From Luzula sylvatica (taxonomy: Eukaryota; Streptophyta; Magnoliopsida; Poales; Juncaceae), in NCBI GenBank assembly GCA_946800325.1, contig OX326956.1, forward strand, positions 9,961,167 to 10,025,166: a stretch of DNA of 64,000 nucleotides. The letters are read 5' to 3'. The position numbers and the translations under genes were made by a program. This document shows positions 10,182 to 19,957 of this stretch, piece by piece (positions within the stretch are counted from its first letter, which is position 1; the number at the start of each line of letters is the position of its first letter). The notes beneath the pieces were generated by a model. The model searched no databases. It saw nothing but the letters and a program-made list of their open reading frames with translations, and was not told the DNA's origin.

Positions 10182-11212
10182 ATATCATGATATGCGGAGC
10201 ATATTCATTGATTAGAAGGCGGAGCTTGCATGGAAGGATTCAACTAGTACTTCAATTCAAACATTATAGGCTATGAAGTTCCGTTTATTTTACTACACTT
10301 TGTAGCATTAACTGTGCACCAATAAGACCTGATTAGTGAAACATGCTCAGTAATTTTTTTAAAAACTGGACGTAACCTGTATTACTTTAGTCTCTTGGTG
10401 ATTTTTTTTTTTAGGGAACTCGAAAAAAAAAGTTAAATTGCACCACCTATGTAATAGGCAAGTGTCTTTTTTGTTCTGAAGTTAATTGTAGGGTATTCTT
10501 ATCCATTTATGAATTGAAAGCAATCCACGAACTAGCATGGCCACCTTCGCCGCCTTCTTGAACCGCTGGATCACGTTGACAATAGATCCCTTAACAACTA
10601 ACCAAGTCCTATATCTTTCTTTCCCAGCAAAATGCGTCACCTCCGGCGCTTTTTGGGGAAGGCTTCGAGCAAGGATGAAAGCAAGAACTCTTTCAAAGCA
10701 TCAGCAGGAATAGGTGTCATCGACGTTGAGTAGAAAGATTCCTGCCCAGGGAAGAATGTCGCGAACGAACTCATGGGTGACAAGTCAGAAACCCCAATAT
10801 ATATGTCTTTGTACTCATCTCAATCCAACCGAAAGAATCCGTGGAGACCATGACCATATAATATTTTGTCGAAAAACCATTCGAGGTTTGGCTAACTAAT
10901 TAACTTTTCTGTTATGAACTCAATAATTATTGAATATGAACATCTACTTTGATTGATATTAGACGGTGATTTGTTTTTATGCTTGTTCTTTTGAGCTTAC
11001 TCCAGAGATTGCAGTTCTTTATCAACAATACAATGAATCAACAGTAATATCAAGAAAACAATTGTAAGAATTGAACTATAAACAATGCTCTAGTCACTTC
11101 GTTTTGAATAAGAAAATAGAAAACAAATCTTTTTGGAAGACGACTTGCATATGATGAAAAAACATAATTCAATATCAATTTCTTCACTTTTGAAGCGCAC
11201 CCTGTTAACTAA
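10182..11212. other. Intergenic, with a weak minus-strand coding remnant at 10637-10774
   Basis: The region is less AT-rich at 10540-10860 than around it. On the minus strand a 45-residue frame begins MSSFATFFPGQESF and reads ALKEFLLSSLLEAFPKKRRR at its end. A shifted frame below it reads THFAGKERYRTWLVVKG and IVNVIQRFKKAAKVAM. The composition looks protein-coding and degraded, but I do not recognise the family. Positions 10182-10530 and 10880-11212 show nothing further. Confidence 0.25.
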
Positions 11213-12999
11213 ACTACTATTTCTTTTTACAAAAATGTCTTAAAATTGCAAAAATTGAAGTATAACACCAAAAAAAAAATCAATTCAATTCAATTATCAT
11301 GTTTTATAAGAAAAATATCAAAATTGAAGTGCAACACAAGCAAAATACCCAATTTTCATGTCGTCCTCAAAATTCACCGTATTGTCCTCAAAATACTCTG
11401 TAAAAGAACACGAACACACAAATATTTCCATTTTTGAAAAAATTCTTAGAAATGCAAAAAGTGAAGTTTAACACCTTAAAAAAGTGAATTGTCCTATTTT
11501 CCAAAAAAGTTCAAAGTTGAAGTAAAACACGAGCAAAATACTCAATTTTCATGTTGTCATCAAAATGCTCAGTCAAAAGGCTAACACATAGAAATTTTCA
11601 TTTTTTCAAAAATTTCTTAAAAATGTAAAAAGTGAAGTCTAACAGCTTAAAAAAAATAAATTATCATATTTTCTACAATAATGTAAAAGTTGAAGTGTAA
11701 CACGAGCAAAATACTCAATTTTCATGTTGTTCACAAAGTACTCCTTAATAGAAGACTAACACAAACAAATTACTATTATTTTTAAAAATTTCTTAATAAT
11801 GCAAAAATTTAAGTCTTAACACTTGAAAAAAAAAATGTCAAAATTGCAGTGTAACACGAGGAAAATACCCATTTTTCACGTCGTCCTCAAAATACACCGT
11901 AAAAGAAGTCTAACACACAAAAAGTTTTATTTTTTCAAAAAATTCTTTAAAATGCAAAAAGTGAAGTCTAAAACCTTCAATAAAAATCAATTAGACTATT
12001 GTCCAAAAAAGGTCAAAGTTGAATTGTAACACGAGCAAAATAATCAATTGTCATGTTGTCCTCAAAATATTTTGTTATAGAAGACTAACACACATAAATT
12101 TCCTTTTTTCATTCATTTTAAAAATGCAAAAAGTGAAGTCTAACACCTTCAATAAAAATAAATTATCCTATTTTCTCAAAAATGTCTAAATTGAAGTGTA
12201 ACACGAGAAAAATACTCAATTTTCATGTTGTTTACAAAATACTCCGTACAAAAAGAACAAAATACTTAATTTTCATGTTTTCCTCAAAAGAACTCCAAAA
12301 TTGAAGACTAACACAAATGGATATCAATTTTTTTTGTTAAAAAAAACTTAAAAAAAAAATACAAAAAGTGAAGTCTAACATCTTCAAAAATATCAATTAT
12401 AATTTTTTCCTATTAAATTCCAAAATTCAAGTCTAAAACGAACAAAATACAAAATTTTCATTTTTTCCTCAAACGAACTAAAAAATTGAAGACTAACACA
12501 TGCGAATTTCTATTTTTTTGTTCAAAAAAAGTTGAAAAAAAATGATAAAAGTAAAGTCTCAAAAATATCAATTTCTTTCTAATAAATGTCAAAAATTGAT
12601 GTCTAAAATGAACAAAATACTTAATTTTGATGTTTTCCTCAAAATAACTCAAAAATTGAAGACTAACATATGCGAATTTCAATTTTTTTTGTTAAAAATA
12701 AATTTGAAAAAAATACAATAAAAGAAGTCTAACACCATCAAAAATATAAATTATCATATTTTTCTAATAAATTCCAAAATTCATGTCTAAAATGAACAAA
12801 ATACTTAATTTTCATGTTTTTCTCAAAAAACCCCAAAATCGAAGACTAACACATGCAAATTTCTATTCTTTTTGTTTAAAAAAGGTCAAAAGAATGCCAA
12901 AAGTGAAGTCTTAACACCTTCAAAAATATCAATTATAATATTTTCTAATCAATGTCAAAATTGATGTCTAAAACGAACAACATACTTAATATTCATGTT
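11213..12999. repeat. AT-rich ~173-bp satellite, block 1
   Basis: The phrase GTAACACGAGCAAAATACTC followed by AATTTTCATGTTGT recurs at about 11331, 11524, 11697, 11852, 12027 and 12199, a mean spacing near 173 bp. GAAGTCTAACACCTTC recurs in step. Monomers become more diverged toward 13000. The same family appears in reverse orientation at 22862-30195. A monomer near 170-180 bp is typical of plant centromeric or pericentromeric satellites. Open frames in it are accidental. Confidence 0.85.
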
Positions 13000-14407
13000 T
13001 GTTGGTTAATTCTAACCTAGAGGGGGGGTAAATTCGGCAATCTAACTTATACTTAGTTTAGATTTAAACCTAATTTACGGTGCGGAATAAATAATAATTT
13101 GGATGATAAAGATGATACCGTACAAACACTTTGACACAAGATGTTTGTTTACGAAGTTCGGTAGGTGGTTGCTTTGTAGCTTTAACTCACCCTTTACTCG
13201 CTTAATTGACCGACTCAATTATTCGCGAGTACCTACGTCTCCGGGAATGCCTTGTGCCTCTTTTTGGCCTTCGATTGAATTCCAACTCAACTCGATTACA
13301 AGGATTTGCCTAGATCGATTTACACGCTTCTATCGATCTATAGCTTAGGCTCTTTACAATTTGTTGCACTAGCCTATTACACTTTTTCACTAATCGAGCT
13401 ACAACGTGATCGGTCACGTGAGTGGGATACGATTAGTGGAGAATATCGAAAGTAGATCAACGATCTAAAGAGGTTTCTCAAGCTATCAATGGATATAGAT
13501 AATCACAGCTTAGGGTTTCTCTCTTTTTAGGTTTGAAAGTTTGAAAATGAGGAAGTGAAAGAGAGAGACCCATGAAGGATTCTATTTATACTCTCTATAG
13601 AAATCCTTCAGAAAACTTGCAGTGCGTTCGAACGCATACAGTCCGTTCAGAACGCACTTGAAGTTTGCACTAGCCGTTTCAAAATAACGTGCAAGTACAT
13701 CTTGGGTCCGTTCAAACGGACAATGTCCGTTCGTAACGGACTCAATTATACATAGCATTTTGCGTTCACAGGAACACGAGTCCGTTCAACGCACTGAAAA
13801 GTGGGTGAACGGATTCCAGGTTGTCCGTTCGAACGCACATGTGTGTTCGTTCGAACGCACATATCCCTGTGACATATTTCCGTTCACAGGAAAGATTGTC
13901 CGTTCAACGCACTCAGAAGGTGAGTGAACGGATTCTAATTGTCCGTTCGAACGGACATGATTGTTCGTTCGAACGCACACATCCCTGTGACACGTTTGGT
14001 TCTAATCAAGCTTTACAGTTTTGATATTTAGCAAGTCCGTTCTGAACGGACTTTGAGTTCGTTCAGAACGCACTTCCTGCTTGACTGAACTCTTTGTTAT
14101 TTTGAACATGATTTTACTTGAGTTCTACTAGGTTTGTACCTATGGTTTATTTGTGGCGTATCCCACTCACGGAAGGCTTCAACATCTTGAGTCTTGATGT
14201 ATTCCAATGGCCTTCCTTGTGTTCTTCTTTTCTTGTTTATCTTGAGACTTCATGTCCTGATTCTTGATGTAATCCAATGAACTCCTCCTTCACAAGTCCT
14301 CCTTCATCTTTGTATCGTACCTATGTTATCCTGCACTTTTCTGGATGTATACATTAGTACTGACAGTGTTTTGAAATAATCAAACTACCTGGAAATTTGA
14401 ACCAACA
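13000..14407 (-). repeat. Sirevirus-like 3' LTR, 1,408 bp
   Basis: On the + strand it starts TGTTGGTTAATTC and ends AAATTTGAACCAACA, so both strands have TG...CA ends. The minus-strand TATA box TATAAATA is at 13583-13590. About ten palindromic or near-palindromic units of the type GTCCGTTCGAACGGAC or GTTCGTTCGAACGCAC occupy 13622-14073, upstream of that TATA box in transcription order. Against the copy at 21037-22444 I noticed only two differences, at 14311 and 14390. Open frames inside it follow the palindromes and are not genes. Confidence 0.92.
13622..14073. promoter_or_regulatory. Cluster of ~10 palindromes in the LTR
   Basis: Units at 13622-13637, 13641-13657, 13706-13721, 13725-13741, 13823-13838, 13845-13860, 13941-13956, 13963-13978, 14035-14051 and 14057-14073 share GTKCGTTC and GAACGSAC arms around zero or one base. 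Sireviruses are known for palindromic LTR motifs upstream of TATA. This sequence differs from the published maize type as I recall it. Binding by a regulator is inference. Confidence 0.7.
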
Positions 14408-14575
14408 AACTCCCCCTTTTGATTAATTTCAAAACACTGTCGGTTCGGAGAGTTTCATCATTTAGTTGAGAACTTTCCGTACAATCGTTTCTCCCCCATT
14501 TTGAAAGAGATCAAAAGGGCCAAGGAGACTTCAACAACGGAAGGCTCCCCCTAAATGCGAGCTCCCCCTCAAAGA
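14408..14575 (-). promoter_or_regulatory. Multiple polypurine tracts (second-strand priming) next to the 3' LTR
   Basis: On the minus strand, AAAAGGGGGAGTT directly abuts the LTR (14408-14420). Further GGGGGAG or GGGGAG tracts lie near 14491-14496, 14546-14551 and 14563-14569. Only the tract touching the LTR needs to prime plus-strand DNA; repeated PPT copies are a known Sirevirus trait. Confidence 0.75.
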
Positions 14576-14944
14576 ATGAATTGATGAATGTATGAGCTCG
14601 TAAATATGATCAAATTCTTTTGTTTTGGAATGATGACAATCTTTTCAAAATTTAGCAGATTTTTAAGAAAATATAACAGTTTTTGTGTGTGCGTTCTGAA
14701 CGGAAAAAGTGGTGCGTTCGAACGCACTTGCATCTGGACTGATAGGTTATAAAAATAAATAATAAAAACCAAAATAGATGCAACAGTTTAAACTGACAAT
14801 ATGACCATAAAACAGTTTGTTCATAACATGGCATGACACATATTCTACAAACATAACAAACACAACCAACACAAGGTCTCACACATATGCACGTCAGATA
14901 AAAATAAACAGAACAACACAAGACACTTATAGCGCCGCCGGTGA

Positions 14945-16420
14945 TTACATCTCGTTGGGACCGGGGTAAGGGTTCGGGTCGGGATGATAGCTTGGACCGG
15001 ACGCAAAGAAGTTGTCGACGTTGAAAGTTCCCGAATGGGACCTCGACGGATTCGCGGTGGGATTAGATGGAGGAGGAGGATTGGCTTGTTCTCGAGGTTC
15101 AGGGTAGGACCCGAAACGGTTTTCAAGATGACCGTAAAGGTCGGAAAATTGACGTTCTACTCTCTCGAGCATCCTTGTTTCGGAAACTTGCATGCCCTCT
15201 CGAATTTCATTTCGAATCCCTCGTTCATGTCTCTCCATACGCTTATTCATTGCCTCTAACAACGACGTTATGTGAGCGAATCGCCTTTCATCCCTTTCCA
15301 TCGGGACGTTCGAGCTTCTTACACTCTCACTCCTCTCACGTGGTCGAGCCTGGTTTGCACTGCCCTGGTCGGATGGATCGTCTCTCTCCAACCAACGGGT
15401 AGGATTTGGAGGAAGGGGGAACGCTCCCTCTTCATCTGGGTGATCGATAATCCATTCATGAGCTTGGGCCGAATACCGAAACCTTTGACGAAGAAGGTTT
15501 AATTTTGACGCGAGGTTGATCGATGGTTCAGGTCGGAAATCCCAATCTTCCACCGGTATCGAGACTCCTTGGAGATTCACCATTCGAGCGATCAATGTTC
15601 CATAGGGTAACGATGCATTCCTTATGTTCATGGCGCTTTCCATGTGGCTTAATATGAGATGAGGCACATGGACAGGTAGTTGGTCCTCGTACCACATGCG
15701 ATATAACAACAAGATATTTCGATCTTCGAGGTGTACGCTCAATTTTTCAACAGGAGCGAGAATGTTATTACCAATTATCCAGACGAATTTTTCAGGAGCG
15801 GCCAAGTGTGACACTGCTGATAGTGATGCGTATCTATTCGTGACCACTTTCTTCATGGTTTCGAACCCTTCGGTTTCAATTTTCCCCCAGCGGTCGTTGT
15901 ACACCCGCTCTCCATCATCTTTGAGCCCGAACAAGTCGCACAAATTCTGCACCGAGATTACGACTTCCTCACCGAGAATAAACGAGGTTATCTTATCTTG
16001 GGCATGATCGAAAGTGGCGTTTGCATAGAATAGCCGAGTGATGATCTCATACGACCTTTCGTTGAGACGCGCAAGGTTTGCAAATCCCCATTTTCGCTCG
16101 ATTTCCTCGATCTTGTTGGAAAGAATAGGACAATTTCGTGGAAACTCGTAATAGTAAGATTTTGAGAGGGGTCTCCTTACCACAACGCTATTGAAAAGGA
16201 GTCCGGCTTCCTGGTTTCGAAAGAGATAATCGTTATTCGGATCAGTGAAATCGTAATCTGCTTGCATTCGTGCGCTGTGATTAGGCCTGTTGGCTGGCGT
16301 GCCTCTCTTCATGTGAACAATCGATGGAGGCGGTGGTATTTCTTGAGCTTTCGAGCTTTCTCCTGTTCTCTTCTGTTCCTTGGATTTCCCTTTTGATAAG
16401 AGGCTTCGATTGGCATCCAT
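14945..16420 (-). CDS. Extra ORF of the Sirevirus-like element (plant transposon protein domain, env-position)
   Basis: An intact 491-residue frame lies between RNase H and the 3' LTR, where Sireviruses may carry an env-like gene. The N-terminal ~60 residues are basic and Ser/Pro-rich. Residues ~75-330 form a globular domain (FPRNCPILSNKIEEIERKWG, LFYANATFD, VVISVQNLCDLFGLKDDG, YRMWYEDQLPVHVPHLILSH). This resembles the 'putative plant transposon protein' domain common in plant retroelement and transposase annotations. Residues ~370-440 are charged and probably coiled-coil (MERHERGIRNEIREGM). The tail is Pro/Ser/Asn-rich. I see no signal peptide or strong transmembrane segment, so an envelope role is unlikely. 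Upstream and downstream flanks (16588-16798, 14691-14720) carry the same palindromes as the LTR, suggesting separate expression. The exact family assignment is from memory and moderate. Confidence 0.7.
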   Translation of the reverse strand: MDANRSLLSKGKSKEQKRTGESSKAQEIPPPPSIVHMKRGTPANRPNHSARMQADYDFTDPNNDYLFRNQEAGLLFNSVVVRRPLSKSYYYEFPRNCPILSNKIEEIERKWGFANLARLNERSYEIITRLFYANATFDHAQDKITSFILGEEVVISVQNLCDLFGLKDDGERVYNDRWGKIETEGFETMKKVVTNRYASLSAVSHLAAPEKFVWIIGNNILAPVEKLSVHLEDRNILLLYRMWYEDQLPVHVPHLILSHMESAMNIRNASLPYGTLIARMVNLQGVSIPVEDWDFRPEPSINLASKLNLLRQRFRYSAQAHEWIIDHPDEEGAFPLPPNPTRWLERDDPSDQGSANQARPRERSESVRSSNVPMERDERRFAHITSLLEAMNKRMERHERGIRNEIREGMQVSETRMLERVERQFSDLYGHLENRFGSYPEPREQANPPPPSNPTANPSRSHSGTFNVDNFFASGPSYHPDPNPYPGPNEM

Positions 16421-16587
16421 GAAATCAAGCTTTTGAGAGAGAGAAGAGAGGGAGTTTTGGAAAGAGAAGATAAGGTTAAGGATTTCAAGAATGTAAATCG
16501 TGTCCTCTTAAGTCTCTTCGTACGAGAAGATGAAACAAAGCGTCCATTGATGAGGGTCGGTTGCATGCAGATGGAGAGGAAATACGA

Positions 16588-16798
16588 CGAGTCCGTTCGA
16601 ACGGACATTTGTGTGCGTTCGAACGTACACGCTTCTGGGTAAAAGGCGCCAAAGTATGAAAAGCAGTCATAATCATATATATCTGTCCGTTCAGAACGCA
16701 CTGTTCGTTCGTTCGAACGGACTTGAGTCTGGCAAGATGGTATTTGTTTAGTTCATTTGTTCGTTCAGAACGCATTCTTTTGTTCGTTCGAACGGACT
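16588..16798. promoter_or_regulatory. LTR-type palindromes upstream of the extra ORF
   Basis: GTCCGTTCGAACGGAC at about 16591-16606, a near-palindrome GTGCGTTCGAACGTAC just after, then two mixed pairs at ~16683-16722 and ~16761-16798, repeat the LTR motif. They lie 170-380 bp upstream (minus strand) of the ATG at 16418-16420. Another copy sits behind the ORF at about 14691-14720. The intervening 16421-16587 and 16799-16923 show no gene. Confidence 0.6.
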
Positions 16799-16923
16799 AG
16801 ATACTGAGCTGAGACCCGGATGTATTGACCCAAAGCACTGACCCTAGTTTGACAACTCTATTTGTACTTATGATTATACAATGATTATGCAACTACATGA
16901 GACTAGACCCGATATGCTGAATT

Positions 16924-19900
16924 TTAATTCTTGAGAGATAACATACCTAGCTTTAGTCGTAGATCGGAGAAAGAAGCAAATGGTAAAGGTTTTGTGAAGA
17001 TGTCGGCAATTTGATTTTGAGTCTCTATCCATTCGAGTTTTACATCACCTTTTTCCACGTGATCCCGAATGAAGTGGTGACGTATGTCGATATGCTTGGT
17101 TCGTGAATGGTGGACAGGGTTTTTCGAGATGCATATTGCGCTATTGTTGTCGCACAATATGGGGATTTTACGGAAGTTCAAACCGTAGTCTCCGAGGGTT
17201 TGGTTCAACCATAGTAATTGAGCACAGCAGCTTCCTGCTGCGACATACTCGGCTTCGGCCGTCGATAAGGCTACCGAGTGTTGTTTCCGACTTGACCATG
17301 ATACAAGTAAACCTCCCAAAAATTGGCATGTACCGCTAGTGCTTTTTCGATCAACTCGGGATCCGGCAAAATCCGCATCAGTGTATCCTACTAGGTTTAG
17401 GTTCCCACTATGCCCGTACCATATCCCAAGTTCAATTGTACCTTTTAAATAACGAAATATGCGTTTTACGGCCGTGTAATGTGATACCTTGGGGTTAGCT
17501 TGAAATCTAGCGCACAAGCATACGGCGAACATGATGTCGGGACGACTTGCCGTTAGATAAAGAAGGCTTCCGATCATTCCTCTATAGGACGTAATGTCGA
17601 ACGATTCACCCTCTTCATCCGCATCCAATTTTGATTCCTTTGCCATTGGAGTGTCACTCGTTTTAGTTTGGTCCAACTCGAATCTCTTTAATAATTCGCG
17701 AGTGTACTTTGATTGGTTGACGAAAATTCCTTCACTTGATTGTGTGACTTGAAGACCCAAGAAGAATTTCAACTCTCCCATCATACTCATGGCAAATTCA
17801 CTGTGCATAAGAATAGAGAATTCTTCGGCAAGAGCCGCATCACTTGATCCAAAAATAATATCATCTACGTAAATTTGAACAAGTAAAATGGATACTCCCT
17901 TCTTACGTGTGAAGAGGGTGGTGTCGATTATCCCTCTCACGAAACCATTTGAGGTGAGAAATGAGGATAGTCGATCGTACCATGCTCGTGGGGCTTGTTT
18001 CAATCCGTATAGGGCTTTTGAGAGTTTGCACACGTGATCGGGGAATTTAGGATCCTTAAATCCCGGTGGTTGCTCAACGTAGACTTCTTCTTCGATTTCA
18101 CCATTTAGAAATGCACTCTTGACGTCCATTTGAAATAGTGTAAACCCCTCAATAGCGGCGTAAGCTAGGAGGAGTCGTATTGCTTCTAGACGAGCCACTG
18201 GAGCAAAGGTTTCTTCGAAATCGATCCCTTCTCGTTGTTTGAATCCTTGAGCGACGAGTCTCGCCTTGTTTCGTACTACGTTTCCGTGTTCATCAAGTTT
18301 ATTTCGAAAGATCCATCGAGTCCCAATGATCTAACGATTCATGGGTTTTGGAACCAACATCCAAACTTGATTTCTTTCAAATTGTTCCAATTCTTCTTGC
18401 ATTGCGATAATCCAATCTTCATCTAGATTTGCTTCCTTGAAGGATTTTGGCTCGGTGTGAGAAAGATATGCGCAATGAGCTACGTAGTTGTGGACACGAG
18501 ACCGAGTTCGTACACCTTCTCGGGGATCTCCAACAACGTTTGTGAGAGGATGGTGGGGTACTTCTCGGAGAACCTCGGGGATTTGGTAAGGGGTTTCACT
18601 CTCTTCTTCCTCTTCCTCCCGTTCTTCCTCTTCTGGAGGATCATTGTTTTCTCTCGGAGGTTCATCAAGAGTTATGTCGAAGTGTTGATATTCTAGCTCG
18701 GCTTGTTTTCTCGGTGATTTAGCAATTGTTTCCGTGACTTCACCTACATTTAAGCTACCTTTCTCGGCTTCCTTGTTAGTTTCATTAAATTGTACGTGAA
18801 CGGATTCACATACGACTCGTGTTGATCGTATGTAAACTCGGTATGCTTTACTTGTGCTTGAGTAACCGACAAATATTCCTTCAATGGATTTTGGATCGAG
18901 TTTGTCTCGATTACTCAATTCATCCAAGATATAGCATTTGCATCCAAATACTCTCATGTAAGAGACATTTGGATTTCCCCCATACCATAGCTCATATGGC
19001 GTCGTCTTCAAAATAGGCCTTAAGCTAACCCTATTCACCACATGACATGCGGTGTTAGTGGCTTCAGCCCAAAGATATTTTGGAGACGGATGCTCACTTA
19101 GCATGGTACGGGCAAGTTCAATTAACGTTCGATTTTTACGTTCAACCACACCATTTTGTTGAGGTGTGCGAGGAGCTGAAAATTCGCGTATATATCCCTT
19201 TTTATGACAAAATTCATCAAATTTTGCATTTCGAAATTCACCTCCATTGTCACTTCGAATGGTGACAATTGAGGTGCCTTTTTCATTTTCAACGAGAGTG
19301 CAAAATTTGATGAAGTTGTCACACGTTTCACTCTTATGAAGTAAATAATGTATCCATGTGAAACGTGAATAATCATCCACAATAACAAACATATACCTTT
19401 TATTACCTATGCTTGTAACGCTCATTGGTCCGCAAAGATCAAGATGGATGAGTTGAAGAGGTCGATTCGTGGTGATCATGTTCTTTGATTTGAACCCGGA
19501 CGATCTAGTGTGCTTACCTTTTTCACACGCATCGCATAATCCTTCTAGTTCAAGTTTATGTGAGGGAAGTCCTCTAACTAATTGCTTTTTGGACAACCTA
19601 TGTATAGTTTTCATGCAAATGTGACCTAACCATCTATGCCATAATCGAGATACTGATTCTGATACAGTGAGACAATGGATTCCCGGCACGAATGATTCGA
19701 AATCAAAGTAGTATAGATTTTCGTGTCGGGTTCCTTTGCATACTGTGGTATTGTCTTTCATTCGATCAATTAAGCATGAGAGTTGATCGAATTTCACACA
19801 ATATCCGGCATCACATAATTGGCTTATGCTAATCAAATTATGTTTAAGTCCAGTTACAAGATAGACATTCTCTAAAGTCCAATTTGAGGTACCTATTGAA

Positions 19901-19956
19901 CCGATACCAATAATTTTACCTTTTTGATTTCCTCCGAAGGTAACGTCTCCTCCCTT
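16924..19956 (-). pseudogene. Ty1/copia pol: integrase, reverse transcriptase, RNase H (one stop, N-terminus lost)
   Basis: About 1,010 codons form one continuous minus-strand frame with a single in-frame TAG at 18331-18333. It starts inside GAG-pre-integrase (KGKIIGIGSIG, GLKHNLISISQLC). The integrase zinc-binding part (WHRWLGH ... CDACEKGKH) is followed by the core with DDE residues in HLDLCGP, IRSDNGGEF and VVERKNRTLIE. RT has [18 protein letters not shown] and the YVDDIIFGS catalytic motif. RNase H has [27 protein letters not shown] and IADIFTKPL. The stop separates integrase from RT, in the linker NR*IIGTRW. Gag and the protease active site are missing, so this copy is not autonomous. 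The frame otherwise looks fresh, matching the near-identical LTRs. Confidence 0.93.
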
Positions 19957-19957
19957 G

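Larger units (their letters stand above)
13000..19957 (-). mobile_element. Sirevirus-like Ty1/copia element, minus strand, 5' truncated
   Basis: Read on the minus strand, the order is protease-proximal segment, integrase, RT, RNase H, an extra ORF, a cluster of polypurine tracts, then the 3' LTR (13000-14407). Sirevirus lineage is indicated by the extra ORF behind pol, the repeated GGGGGAG tracts next to the 3' LTR, and a cluster of GC-containing palindromes upstream of the LTR TATA box. The 5' LTR junction, primer site, gag and most of protease are missing; the element stops at 19957 inside the GAG-pre-integrase region. The target duplication ATGTT (12995-12999) pairs with 22445-22449, beyond the second LTR. 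Near-identical LTRs indicate a very young insertion into the satellite. Confidence 0.85.

Noticed and set aside
13786..14024. Short frames on both strands inside the LTR (also at 21823-22061)
   Set aside because: They arise from the palindromes, which read open on both strands; identical in both LTR copies.
14569..15500. Plus- and minus-strand frames around the extra ORF
   Set aside because: Shadows of the 491-residue minus-strand frame or of the PPT region; no domain and lower coding quality.
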